From Spirulinaceae cyanobacterium SM2_1_0 (GTDB lineage: Bacteria > Cyanobacteriota > Cyanobacteriia > Cyanobacteriales > Spirulinaceae), in the NCBI GenBank assembly GCA_012031265.1, contig JAAUTY010000042.1, forward strand, positions 1 through 42,910: a stretch of DNA of 42,910 nt, read 5' to 3'. Position numbers and translations under genes: made by a program. The notes beneath the pieces were generated by a model. The model was not told the origin of the DNA and ran no database searches. It worked only from the letters and a program-made list of their open reading frames with translations. Shown one piece after another: positions 24,895-33,118 of the stretch. Position 1 is the first letter of the stretch. Every line of letters begins with the position of its first letter.

Positions 24895-25131
24895 ATGCTA
24901 GTGGTTCTGACTGAGGAGCAGGTGCTCTCCCCCCGTCAAGTCTGTCAAGGTTGCCTATTCGCTGATCGCAGCGGTTTGCCCCGCTGGCAGCAAGGCCGCC
25001 TTAGTTGCGCCTGCGTCGCCGAGCGCGTCGTTGGCAACTGCACAACTCAAGGTCATAAGGCATCGCCATCATCGCACCTCCCCCAGCACTTTCGCTGCCA
25101 AATGGGGTTCCAGTTAGCGGAGATTCATTAA
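24895..25131 (+). CDS. Small conserved Cys-containing protein
   Basis: A 78-residue protein with a good ribosome-binding site (AAGGAG about nine bases before ATG). Cysteines fall as C17-x2-C20 (VCQGCLFAD) and, after QQGRLSCACVAE, C38-x-C40; a last C68 is in CQMGFQLAEIH. The CxxC and the C-terminal CQMGF-x-LAEI block suggest a metal-binding or redox-active mini-protein. I recall similar small proteins in other cyanobacteria but not a named family. It is separated by 128 bp from rodA and 163 bp from the Tic20-like pair, so it is probably monocistronic. Confidence 0.68.
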   Translation: MLVVLTEEQVLSPRQVCQGCLFADRSGLPRWQQGRLSCACVAERVVGNCTTQGHKASPSSHLPQHFRCQMGFQLAEIH

Positions 25132-25294
25132 CATCTGGGCGACAGACCCATCAGCGTCAGTGTATGAGTTGGCACGGCCTCAGGAACCGGCAACAAATTT
25201 CACGTTAAAATCGTAGGTGGAACTAACACTGAGCCTGAGCTTGGTGGCGCGCCCACTGTGCCCCATGACAACACCCTAAGGAGCGACAATCCCT

Positions 25295-25777
25295 GTGACC
25301 TGGCAAAGTTCGATCGACGTGAAGGATCGCATTTTTGGCACGCTGGTATACCTACTGGCGCTCTTCTCAGCCCTGCCATTCGGCGGTTTCCTCTTTCGGC
25401 AATTCCCAGCGCTCCAGGTGATTGAGTTGCCACTACTGCCCGTCTTTGCCATTTACAGTTTTCTCGGCCCCTTTGCCGGTTTGATTATCTTTGCCGCCCT
25501 CTACTTTGGTGTCGTCCGCAACGAGCGCGTCGGTCACTTCATTCGCTTCAATACCTTGCAGTCGATTTTGATCGGCATTGCGCTGTCGATTTTTGGGTTG
25601 ATTTGGTCGATTCTCAATCCGCTGCTCGCTAGCTCCCTGCTACTGCGTGAGACGCTGGCTAATGTTGTCTTTCTCAGTGTGTTAGCCGCCACCGGCTTCG
25701 GGATTTTCCAAGCGGCTCAGGGCAAGTACCCGCAACTGCCCGTCTTCACAGAGGCCGTCGAAGCTCAAGTCCGCTAA
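25295..25777 (+). CDS. Tic20-like membrane protein, copy 1
   Basis: A 160-residue protein from a GTG start (VTWQSSIDVKDR). Four hydrophobic segments are visible, with short loops (FGTLVYLLALFSALPFG, VFAIYSFLGPFAGLIIF, SILIGIALSIFGLIW, VVFLSVLAATGFGIF). The conserved short block ERVGHFIRFNTLQSILI between segments two and three is the Tic20 signature. In plastids Tic20 forms the inner-membrane protein channel; the bacterial role is unknown. The start is supported by a GGAGCGAC stretch just upstream (CTAAGGAGCGACAATCCC). The next gene, 23 bp away, is a paralogue. Confidence 0.87.
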   Translation: MTWQSSIDVKDRIFGTLVYLLALFSALPFGGFLFRQFPALQVIELPLLPVFAIYSFLGPFAGLIIFAALYFGVVRNERVGHFIRFNTLQSILIGIALSIFGLIWSILNPLLASSLLLRETLANVVFLSVLAATGFGIFQAAQGKYPQLPVFTEAVEAQVR

Positions 25778-25800
25778 CTTTACATCGCAGAGAAAAAATC

Positions 25801-26334
25801 ATGGTTTGGCGCGGCCCCGCAGCTCCCCGCGATCGCCTCTTCTCCGGCCTCGTTTACTTGATTCCGATTCTGGATACCCTGGCGTTTGCGGGCACGGTGT
25901 TTGCCGTCCTGCCCTTCCTCGTCTGGTTATTTCTGCCCGCTTTTTTGATTGCACCCATTTACTTCTTCTCCGTCGGCGGTTTGGCGATTGTCGCCCTGGC
26001 TGTCTTCTTTGGCTTGTTCATGCTGGTGGTTCGCAATCCGCGCCTGCCGCATTTTCTCCGCTTCAACACCCTACAAGCCTTACTGCTCGCCATCTTTGCC
26101 ACTCTCTGTCGGTTAGTGCTGACCTTGTTGGGCCTGTCGCAGTCGTTGATCCAGCCCTTGCTCGGCCCTGCTGCTGCGACGAGTGTGAGCGGACCGCTGC
26201 TGCTGAATGTGCTGACGACGGCGATTTTTATTTTCGTTACAGGCTCGGCGCTCTACAGCATCGCGCAGGCGAGCCGCGGTCTCTACCCCGAAGTGCCGAT
26301 CGTCTCCGACGCCGCCTACAGCCAAGTCCGCTAA
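25801..26334 (+). CDS. Tic20-like membrane protein, copy 2
   Basis: A 177-residue protein, paralogue of the preceding gene. It begins MVWRGPAAPRDRLFSGLVYLIPILDTLAF, read in part. It carries the same NPRLPHFLRFNTLQALLLAI core between the second and third membrane segments and ends with SIAQASRGLYPEVPIVSDAAYSQVR, matching the end of copy 1 (FQAAQGKYPQLPVFTEAVEAQVR) in outline. The N-terminal half is longer and more hydrophobic. AGAGAAAAAATC just before the ATG is a weak ribosome-binding site. The stop overlaps the stop of the convergent FAH gene by three bases (CTAA, 26331-26334). Confidence 0.87.
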   Translation: MVWRGPAAPRDRLFSGLVYLIPILDTLAFAGTVFAVLPFLVWLFLPAFLIAPIYFFSVGGLAIVALAVFFGLFMLVVRNPRLPHFLRFNTLQALLLAIFATLCRLVLTLLGLSQSLIQPLLGPAAATSVSGPLLLNVLTTAIFIFVTGSALYSIAQASRGLYPEVPIVSDAAYSQVR

Positions 26335-27137
26335 ACGGTTCCGGTCACTAGGGGATTGCTAGGATTGCGGCTGGCGACGGAATTTTCTAAGCTGCCGATG
26401 CCCTCAATCTCGACCCGCACATGATCGCCCGGTTGCAGCGGCCCGACCCCTTCGGGTGTACCAGTGAGGATGACATCCCCCGGTAGCAGCGTCATGATCT
26501 CGGAGATGTAGGCGACTAACTGGGCGGGCGAAAAGACCGCTTGCTCAAAAGTCGCCGACTGGCGCGGCTCCGGTTCATTGTTGAGAAAAGTCTGTAACTG
26601 GGCACTGGTACTCAGCTCGCGCACGATCCAGGGGCCGAGGGGGCAAAAGGTGTCAAAGCCCTTGGCGCGCGTCCACTGGCGATCGCGCCGTTGCAAGTCG
26701 CGCGCCGTGACATCGTTGGCGATCGTATAGCCCCAAATCTTGCGCTGTGCCTGCTCTGGCGGGCAGTGGCGCACGCGCTCACCGATGACCAATGCCAGCT
26801 CACCCTCAAAGTCCACCTGCTGCGACTGCGAGGGGTAATCAATCGGCTGGCCAGCGGCGATCGCCGTCGTCGGTGGCTTCAGAAACAACAGCGGCTCGGT
26901 GGGAACCTCATTGCCCATCTCAGCGGCATGAGCCACGTAATTGCGCCCTACGGCAATGATTTTCGACGGCGCGCAAGGCGGCAGCAGCGTGTAGTCACCC
27001 ATGTCGAGCGTCTGCGCCGTCGGGTGTCCTCCCAACCAAGGCGGCGCATCTAGGACGCGAACACTGCGATCAAGCTCGAGATAACCATAGTAGATCTGCC
27101 CTTGTGAAGTTTTGACGCGGACGTAGCGCTGTGCCAT
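26331..27137 (-). CDS. Fumarylacetoacetate hydrolase-family protein
   Basis: A 268-residue protein from ATG 27137. The frame extends upstream to 27296 but with no family-like sequence. The hydrolase core is visible: KIIAVGRNYVAHAAEMG, LFLKPPTTAIAAG, QVDFEGELALVIG with the metal-binding E-x-E, the IANDVTARDLQRRD block with its aspartate, GFDTFCPLGPWIV, and MTLLPGDVILTGTPEGVGPL. FAH-family enzymes split C-C bonds or isomerise in catabolism of aromatic compounds; the closest type here is the 2-hydroxyhepta-2,4-diene-1,7-dioate isomerase / acylpyruvase group. No partner genes are adjacent, so the substrate is unknown. Confidence 0.92.
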   Translation of the reverse strand: MAQRYVRVKTSQGQIYYGYLELDRSVRVLDAPPWLGGHPTAQTLDMGDYTLLPPCAPSKIIAVGRNYVAHAAEMGNEVPTEPLLFLKPPTTAIAAGQPIDYPSQSQQVDFEGELALVIGERVRHCPPEQAQRKIWGYTIANDVTARDLQRRDRQWTRAKGFDTFCPLGPWIVRELSTSAQLQTFLNNEPEPRQSATFEQAVFSPAQLVAYISEIMTLLPGDVILTGTPEGVGPLQPGDHVRVEIEGIGSLENSVASRNPSNPLVTGTV

Positions 27138-27285
27138 GGCTGCCAACAGAGGGGTAGAGAATGAGGTATCACCGCTAGGGCGGAGGAAATTTCCGGCTCC
27201 AGCGTAGTATGATTGTAGATCCTTGTTTCCTATCTGCTCGCTTGCCACGATAGGAAGCCGCAAAGCCCATAAGGAGTATACGCAT

Positions 27286-27663
27286 ATGGCTCGCACTTAT
27301 GAAATGATGTACGTCCTGCGTCCGGACTTGTCCGAAGAGCAGGTCAATGCCGCGATGCAAAAGTACAGCGAGATGCTGTCTGATCGCGGTGCCACGAACA
27401 TTAACGTGCAGTTTTGGGGACGGCGGCGACTGGCCTACGAGATCGACCGCTTCCAAGATGGCATCTATGTCCTTGTTCACTATCAGGGCGATGGTGCCCA
27501 GATCGCACCGCTAGAGCGCGCCATGCGCCTGAGTGAGGATGTGATTCGCTACCTGACGCTCCGGGCTAGCGACACCAAATCCCGCCGCTCCAGTGTTTCG
27601 CCCCTCACCGCGACGGTGATGGCGACGGCTGAGGAGGCTGAACCAGCAGCAGAAGAAGCCTGA
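27286..27663 (+). CDS. rpsF: 30S ribosomal protein S6
   Basis: A 125-residue protein. The start is ATG 27286 (MARTYEMMYVLRPDL), with AAGGAG nine bases upstream (AAGGAGTATACGCAT). S6 features: YEMMYVLRPDLSEEQV, the NVQFWGRRRLAYEI strand pair, and the end of the fold at DVIRYLTLRA. S6 pairs with S18 on 16S rRNA. The C-terminal tail (~20 residues, rich in Glu and Ala) is usual for cyanobacteria. It stands alone rather than with rpsR and rplI. The convergent alpha/beta hydrolase gene ends 8 bp downstream. Confidence 0.96.
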   Translation: MARTYEMMYVLRPDLSEEQVNAAMQKYSEMLSDRGATNINVQFWGRRRLAYEIDRFQDGIYVLVHYQGDGAQIAPLERAMRLSEDVIRYLTLRASDTKSRRSSVSPLTATVMATAEEAEPAAEEA

Positions 27664-27671
27664 GCAAACGG

Positions 27672-28580
27672 CTAGGGGTCGCAACGTTGCGCCTGATAGT
27701 CGCGGGCGATCGCCGCAATCTCAGCCTGCAAGCGCGCGCGCGCCGCCGCCGTGACGAAGCCGCCAAAGCAACAGCGACCGTCGCGATCGCCCAGAAAAAC
27801 ATGCTCTGTGCCGATCAGCGGCTGTCGCCAAGTGCTCAAGGTGGTGCCATCCGGGAAGCGCAGGGCGACCGTTGTACGCGGCCAGTCGCGATAATGGGCG
27901 TCGAGGAGACCGGGAAGCGATCGCAAGCGGGCGATCAGGTCATTGACCAAACTCGGTTCGGGGGCAGGCACGACCTGCGGGTTGGCCCAGAATTTCTGAA
28001 TGACTGGAATCAACGCCGGATGATTCTTGAGGCTGGCGTGGTCGATGGGGAGGGTCACGGACTGAGCGTGGGCACAACAGGTTGCTGCCGCGATCACGGT
28101 ACCATCGCTACCGCCATCGATGTCACCGGTAATGGTAAGTGTGGGAATCTCACGGGCGATCGCCTCCGCCAGCGGGCGACGGTTTGTCGCCAGTGGTCGA
28201 CTGGTGCCCAGCCCTCCGAATAGCGCCAGCAGATGCGCGACATCGGCTCCTCCCAGGGGCGATGCCACCAGGACAAGGGAATGAACGCGCGATCGCCACT
28301 CGGGATGCTGCGTCAACAACTCCAGCCACAGCAAGCCGCCCATCGAATGTCCGACAATCCGCCAAGGGGTATCAGGGTAGCGCTGGAGTGCAGCCATCGC
28401 CGCCTGCTCGACGCGGGCTAGCAGGGGGGCAAACGCCAGCCAAGTATCCAGCCAACCGAGGTTAGGCGCGATCACCCGCGCCTCGGCCGTAGCGAGCTGG
28501 GTGGCTAAGTGGGCGATCGCCCGGTTGGTGTCGGCCCAACCATGCTGAGCGAAGAGCAGATAAGCGGGTGCAGATGACAT
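27672..28580 (-). CDS. Alpha/beta hydrolase (lipase-like)
   Basis: A 302-residue protein from ATG 28580; the ATG at 28619 would add 13 unrelated residues. The nucleophile elbow is IVGHSMGGLL (GHSMGG). The oxyanion-side strand is YLLFAQHGWADTN, and the acid is probably the Asp in ITGDIDGGSDGT. The catalytic His is probably in VTLPIDHASLKNHP. About 90 further C-terminal residues form a region not seen in small hydrolases (YRDWPRTTVALRF, HVFLGDRDGRCCFGGFV), a probable extra domain. Substrate unknown. No signal peptide, so cytoplasmic. Confidence 0.85.
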   Translation of the reverse strand: MSSAPAYLLFAQHGWADTNRAIAHLATQLATAEARVIAPNLGWLDTWLAFAPLLARVEQAAMAALQRYPDTPWRIVGHSMGGLLWLELLTQHPEWRSRVHSLVLVASPLGGADVAHLLALFGGLGTSRPLATNRRPLAEAIAREIPTLTITGDIDGGSDGTVIAAATCCAHAQSVTLPIDHASLKNHPALIPVIQKFWANPQVVPAPEPSLVNDLIARLRSLPGLLDAHYRDWPRTTVALRFPDGTTLSTWRQPLIGTEHVFLGDRDGRCCFGGFVTAAARARLQAEIAAIARDYQAQRCDP

Positions 28581-28673
28581 GAGTCTTCGGGCAAAAAACG
28601 GTGTTGTTGCTGTTTTCACCCTAGGCGCGGTGTCAAGCCAGGAGCCGTCTGGCTGTGACGCTTTCGCCCACGG

Positions 28674-30821
28674 TCAAGCTGACTGGAGCCGCACCGCTAC
28701 GCGCGCATAGCGCAAGCCGGTCACCCCTTGCAGCGCATCCACCGTGCCGGACTCGATGCGCTTCTCGATCCAGCCTTCACGCAGTAGATAGCGCAAGTAC
28801 TGATGATACTCACGCCATTCCGTATCAGTGCTGTAAACGATCGTCAGCATCCCCGGTTGGGTGATGCGCTGGCGGGTCTGGGCGTCGATCCCCTTGTCGA
28901 TGCGTTTTTTGACAATCTCATACCGGGTATCGCGGCTGCCACGCACATCAAACAGGCGCTCGGTTTGCTCGTCGTGGAAGATGTCAACGGTGACATCTTG
29001 CACCAGCACCAGATGCGACACCTTGACCAAATCGCCGTCAAAGTTTTCTGTGCCGCTCAAGTCTAAACAGGCGCGGGCACCGTCGCACATAGCGCGCAGT
29101 TGCTCATAGCGCAGGCTGTGGAGATGGAAGAGCGAGAAGCGGGCGTCGATCGCGGCACCGACATAGAGCATATGGTCGGTGCCGTCGCTGATTTCGAGAT
29201 CGCAGTAATGCGGCAGGATGGCTTGCATCGTCTGCTGCCAGCGCTCCCAGGTCTCACGCAATTGCTGAATCACGGCTTGCACCATGTGGTCGTAGCGATC
29301 GCGAGCAGCATAGAAGCAGCGATGCTCATTGTCCACCGCTTGCCAGTAGGTATCGGCCGCGGCCGTAGCATCACCCCCACAGCGCCGGAAGTAGTCGAAA
29401 TAGCACTCGAAATGCTGCTGGAGATACTGCACAGCCGTTACCTCGTCTTCGGCAGTGATGCTCTGTTGCAGGCGGTCAATGTAGGCGAGCAGATCGAGGC
29501 GGAATTGCTGCAAGAAGGCATTGGCGCGATCGCTCAGGGCCACATCCACCGCCGCCAGCGCCAGTTGAAACTGATCCACCAAGTCTGTTTGAATCGCCTG
29601 ATTGCGCTGAGCAGAGGAGGCGCAAATGTCCGAGATGCCGTACAGCGGATAAACCTGGTCGAAGGCGATGGGCGCGGGGGCGAGGCCGAGGCTGCGGCGC
29701 TCGGCCTCTTGCTGAAAGCGCCAAGCGACCGAGGCATGAACCCGACTGAACGGTTTTTGATGTGCCTGCTGTAGGGCGGCCCGCCAGCCAGGAATCAAAG
29801 CCGTGGCGTGTTCGGCATCCACTTGGTCGAAGTGTTGCGGCTGCTGGCTGGCGAGGGCGACCACACCGAGAAGTTCGGCCGTGCCAGTGCGATGGATGGG
29901 GATCAGCAGGAGCGATCGCCAGCCCTGAGCCAGCCAATCATGCTCAGCGGCGATCACCTCTTCCTGTTGCAAGTCGCCCACCGACCAAACGCGATCCGCC
30001 GCCGCTGCCTGTCCCGCCAGTGAGGCCGCAAACTCGATTTCCACCGGCCAAGTCCAAGTCTCCACTGACCCATCGGCACTGAACACCTGCCACTGACGCG
30101 GCTGCGGTTCAAAAATCGCCACATTGTCGGCGCGGAACAACTGGCATAGCGGCGCGGCAACCGCTGCAAAGCGCTGTCCGGTGAAGCTGCCGTCAGGGTC
30201 AATGAGCGCGTGCAGGAGGCGCTGCACGATCTCGCGGCTGGTGATGTCGCAGCCTTCCCAGAGTAGGCGACCGTTGACTGCGTAGTTTTCCCAGGCGATG
30301 CGTTCCTCCCAGAGGCGCTGCGAGGGTGGATTTTCGCGCAATAGGGCGGCGACGTCGATGCCAGCCAGCTCATCATGGTCAGGGTCACGTCGCTCTAGTT
30401 CAACCGCCATGAGGCGTAGCCAGAAGAGAATGTAGCGCGGCTCGCTGTCGCCATTGTACGGTAGCAGGGTTGCGAGGGTGGGTTCGGCTTGTAGGCGATC
30501 GCTCGCGACGGTCACCCCATAAAACTGCTGCAAAATATGGGGGAGCAAGTGGCGATGATAGAGCAGCGTCCAAGCCGTAGCATCGAAATCGCTCAGGAGA
30601 TCAATGAGACGGCAGCTTTCACCGGCTGCCAGCTTAGCGTCCAGGTGCGCGAGCTGGCGCAACTGGGGATTAGCCGTGCGGATCTGGCTGCTCGCCGGTT
30701 CGAGTTCAGCGGTCAACAGGTAGCTAGTCGCGGCCGGGGTGGCGATCGCAACGGCGGACGGTCGGTCGGTGAGTAGTTCAGGCATCAGAGGCTCGTCGTC
30801 GCTCATAGGAAGACAGTGCAA
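28674..30821 (-). CDS. Large GAF-domain protein with an uncharacterised C-terminal half
   Basis: A 715-residue protein. The first ~230 residues are helical and unrecognised. A GAF-like domain follows at ~235-370 (LCQLFRADNVAIFEP, GWRSLLLIPIHRTGTAELLGVVALAS). Then comes the block VYPLYGISDICASSAQRNQAIQTDL (in part), which recurs in similar large GAF proteins of other phyla as I recall, with long helices after it (QFRLDLLAYIDRLQQ, YFDYFRRCG). The last ~200 residues (EISDGTDHMLYVGAAID and VSHLVLVQDVTVDIFHDEQTERLFDV) form a mixed alpha/beta region of unknown fold. It has no kinase, cyclase or DNA-binding module. It could be a stand-alone sensor; the ligand is unknown. Confidence 0.8.
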   Translation of the reverse strand: MHCLPMSDDEPLMPELLTDRPSAVAIATPAATSYLLTAELEPASSQIRTANPQLRQLAHLDAKLAAGESCRLIDLLSDFDATAWTLLYHRHLLPHILQQFYGVTVASDRLQAEPTLATLLPYNGDSEPRYILFWLRLMAVELERRDPDHDELAGIDVAALLRENPPSQRLWEERIAWENYAVNGRLLWEGCDITSREIVQRLLHALIDPDGSFTGQRFAAVAAPLCQLFRADNVAIFEPQPRQWQVFSADGSVETWTWPVEIEFAASLAGQAAAADRVWSVGDLQQEEVIAAEHDWLAQGWRSLLLIPIHRTGTAELLGVVALASQQPQHFDQVDAEHATALIPGWRAALQQAHQKPFSRVHASVAWRFQQEAERRSLGLAPAPIAFDQVYPLYGISDICASSAQRNQAIQTDLVDQFQLALAAVDVALSDRANAFLQQFRLDLLAYIDRLQQSITAEDEVTAVQYLQQHFECYFDYFRRCGGDATAAADTYWQAVDNEHRCFYAARDRYDHMVQAVIQQLRETWERWQQTMQAILPHYCDLEISDGTDHMLYVGAAIDARFSLFHLHSLRYEQLRAMCDGARACLDLSGTENFDGDLVKVSHLVLVQDVTVDIFHDEQTERLFDVRGSRDTRYEIVKKRIDKGIDAQTRQRITQPGMLTIVYSTDTEWREYHQYLRYLLREGWIEKRIESGTVDALQGVTGLRYARVAVRLQSA

Positions 30822-31136
30822 AGTTCAACAGCCAAGCGAGGCGCGCATTACAGTATTGTGGGGCGGCGGCAGTCGCTCGCCGTCCGCATCCGGTCACCGC
30901 GCCAGCACCCGAGTCACCGACAAACTGCACAGGGGTTATTCGTCGCTTTACGCTCTATTTTGCGTCGTATCCGTGGGATTTTACAGATGTGTTGGCAGCC
31001 GCTGGTCATCGCCTGAGTGTAGTCGGGATCAAAGGCTTGACGCTGAGGAGGGCGACCACTCAGATTAGAGGGGTTCGTGCACGCGGCAAACTGCACGCGG
31101 CAAACTGCACGCGGATGACGATTGGATAGGATACTG
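30822..31136. other. Intergenic region with a 14-bp tandem repeat
   Basis: No supportable gene lies in this 315-bp stretch between divergent genes. At 31078-31114 the unit TGCACGCGGCAAAC occurs twice plus nine bases of a third copy, just upstream of the SMP-30 gene. A related CAAACTGCACAGG lies near 30920. The repeat is a possible site for slippage or regulation. Confidence 0.6.
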
Positions 31137-32006
31137 ATGACGCCAGAACCGATTGCCGATTTTGAGTGCCACAACGCTGAATGCCCCCTCTGGCATCCCG
31201 ACGAGCAACGACTGTATTGGACAGACATTCCCACCGGGCGGCTGTTTCGCTACGACTGGGCGACGGGGACGAGCGAGCAGATCTACAGCGGTGAGGTAGT
31301 GGGCGGCCTGACGCTGCAAGCCGATGGAGCGCTGCTGCTGCTGAAAGCGGGCGGGGTGATCGCCCGTTGGCAGGACGGCGTGGAGACGCTCTTGGTGACC
31401 GGCTTGCCAGGAGAGGAGGGTTCCCGGTTCAATGACGCGATCGCCGACCCATATGGCCGCGTCTTTGCGGGCACGATGCCGACGCCAGAACGCCTGGGAC
31501 GGCTCTATCGCCTCGATCCCGATGGCAGTGTTCATGTACTTCTAGAAGGGATTGGCGTCTCGAATGGGCTGGGCTTTCATCGTGATGGACGCAGCCTCTA
31601 CTACACCGACTCGCCGCGCTGCGAGATCTATCAGTTCGACTACGACGGCGTGACCGGAGAAATTGTCAACCAGCGGGTTGTGATTACGACACCGCGTACG
31701 GCGGGAGTTCCAGACGGGCTGACAGTTGATGCGGCAGGTTGCATCTGGTCGGCGCGCTGGGATGGGGGCCACCTCTTTCGCTACGCGCCGACAGGGGAAG
31801 AGTTGCAACGCCTGCCGCTCCCCGCGCGCAAGGTCTCTAGCGTTGTCTTTGGCGGCCCGGACTATCAGGATATTTTCATCACCACGGCTGGGGGCAACCA
31901 GCGCGCAACTGAGGGCGAGGGTGCTGGCAAGGTGTTTTGCGTGAACTTGGGAATTCAAGGTGTACCCGAATTTCGCTCCCGGTTTGCGATGCAGCCTCAC
32001 CTTTGA
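31137..32006 (+). CDS. SMP-30/gluconolactonase-family lactonase
   Basis: A 289-residue protein from ATG 31137 (a TTG at 31122 would add five residues). It is a six-bladed propeller of the SMP-30/LRE family. The metal-binding set reads: Glu in HNAECPLWHPDEQRLYWTDI, Asn in RFNDAIADPYGRVFAGTM, a second Asn in GVSNGLGFHRDG, and Asp in VPDGLTVDAAGCIWSARWDGG. These enzymes hydrolyse sugar lactones such as gluconolactone. No sugar dehydrogenase gene is adjacent, so the physiological lactone is unknown. No signal peptide, so cytoplasmic. Confidence 0.92.
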   Translation: MTPEPIADFECHNAECPLWHPDEQRLYWTDIPTGRLFRYDWATGTSEQIYSGEVVGGLTLQADGALLLLKAGGVIARWQDGVETLLVTGLPGEEGSRFNDAIADPYGRVFAGTMPTPERLGRLYRLDPDGSVHVLLEGIGVSNGLGFHRDGRSLYYTDSPRCEIYQFDYDGVTGEIVNQRVVITTPRTAGVPDGLTVDAAGCIWSARWDGGHLFRYAPTGEELQRLPLPARKVSSVVFGGPDYQDIFITTAGGNQRATEGEGAGKVFCVNLGIQGVPEFRSRFAMQPHL

Positions 32007-32153
32007 GGCGCGGACATTCGCGGCGCAATGGGGCGTGAGACTGAGCGGAAATCCAGCTAGAATAAATAGTCAGAGATGACTATTAAATTAACCAGAATTT
32101 TTCGCGCTCAAGTAGCGGTTATGAGTATCGGACGTTACCCGCCGATTCGAGCC

Positions 32154-32447
32154 ATGGCAACTAGCTCGACGGTTGCCCCCGAACGATCCAGTCAAGTTGT
32201 CCGCAAGCCTTATCCCAACTACAAAGTTATCGTCCTTAACGATGACTTCAATACGTTTCAGCACGTCGCAGAATGTTTGCTGAAATACATTCCCGGCATG
32301 ACCAGCGATCGCGCCTGGAGTCTCACGGAGCAGGTTCACTTTGAGGGGCAAGCAACAGTCTGGGTCGGCCCCCAAGAACCAGCAGAACTCTACCACCAAC
32401 AACTGAGCCGTGCGGGTTTGACGATGGCGCCCCTCGAGGTGGCTTGA
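32154..32447 (+). CDS. clpS: ClpS-family adaptor of the Clp protease (second cyanobacterial type)
   Basis: A 97-residue protein from ATG 32154 (MATSSTVAPERSS); upstream in-frame starts at 32076 and 32121 lie in non-family sequence. ClpS presents N-degron substrates to ClpA/ClpC. The N-end pocket motif VIVLNDDFNTFQHVAECLL is present (DDFNT with the next His), the GMTSDRAWSLTEQVHFEGQATVWVG region replaces the usual HxxG-xA-V core, and QEPAELYHQQL ends the fold. The substitutions agree with the second cyanobacterial ClpS type rather than the canonical one. The DUF2103 gene begins two bases after the stop, so they form one operon. Confidence 0.9.
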   Translation: MATSSTVAPERSSQVVRKPYPNYKVIVLNDDFNTFQHVAECLLKYIPGMTSDRAWSLTEQVHFEGQATVWVGPQEPAELYHQQLSRAGLTMAPLEVA

Positions 32448-32449
32448 CG

Positions 32450-32731
32450 ATGAAACCTACTGGCGGCCGCCTCGTCCTCAATCACTCGACCCACATTCCG
32501 GGCTTGATCGCCCGTCTGGAGCGCTTGGTCAAAGTGCCGGGCATTGCCACCGTGACGCCAGGGGCACTGAGTCGGGCGCGGGGTCATGCGCCACACCTGA
32601 AGCTGCGAATCTCGGTGCCGATCGTCGGCGGCTACAAGCTGATCGCGCGCCAAGGCAAGACCGTGCAAGAGGTCTTCGTCGTCACGAGCTTGGCGGCAAC
32701 GGAGCTGGCAAGGGTGATCGCCACTCTGTAG
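32450..32731 (+). CDS. DUF2103 family protein
   Basis: A 93-residue basic protein from ATG 32450. A TTG six bases earlier overlaps the clpS stop and is less likely. The core is GRLVLNHSTHIPGLIARLERL, VPGIATVTPGALSRARGHAPHLKLRISVPIVGGYKLIARQG (in part) and VQEVFVVTSL. The pattern is that of DUF2103, a small metal-binding family found in cyanobacteria and some other groups. The HST-H and GHAPHL histidines are candidate ligands. Function unknown. The coupling to clpS by two bases suggests a role linked to proteolysis, but that is only inference from position. Confidence 0.85.
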   Translation: MKPTGGRLVLNHSTHIPGLIARLERLVKVPGIATVTPGALSRARGHAPHLKLRISVPIVGGYKLIARQGKTVQEVFVVTSLAATELARVIATL

Positions 32732-32763
32732 ACTCGGCAGCGAATTCCGGCCCGACTCAGCTT

Positions 32764-32892
32764 ATGGTGCGTCAAGCCCAATTTTTCGCGTTGCCGCTGC
32801 TCGGCCTTGTCGTCGGACTTGGTAAATTCTATATTGGCAATGTGCGACGCTCCCGCTACGGTGCCACCGGGTCAGCCGCCGACTTGGTTTGA
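32764..32892 (+). CDS. Possible 42-residue single-span membrane protein
   Basis: A short frame with ATG 32764 and TGA 32890-32892. Residues 6-20 (QFFALPLLGLVVGLG) form one hydrophobic helix, followed by a basic turn (KFYIGNVRRSRYG). It lies 32 bp after DUF2103 in the same direction. No ribosome-binding site is obvious and I know no family. Small photosynthesis-related subunits have this kind of layout, but that alone is not evidence of function. Confidence 0.35.
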   Translation: MVRQAQFFALPLLGLVVGLGKFYIGNVRRSRYGATGSAADLV

Positions 32893-33118
32893 GCCAAGTA
32901 TTTGCAGACTTGGTGTGAGCGACCCCTGCGGCAGAGAAACCAGTCTAGAGCTGTGCTTGCCCGACCTTTGGGGAAAAGATGGCTGTTCGCGGGAGCCGGG
33001 GAGCGCGAATCAGGTCATGAGGCTCAGGATTGCTAAGATACTGACCCTAAATCGCTCTCCCAAGCTGGGCTGCCGCTGATACGCATCTCTCGCTGAAGCT
33101 CAAGAGGATGTCAAGGCA
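32893..33118. other. Non-coding stretch between the small ORF and ruvC
   Basis: No gene is supportable here. A fragment of the 4037-type element (CTCCCAAGCTGGGCTGCCG) lies near 33056-33074. The rest shows no recognised signal. Confidence 0.5.
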
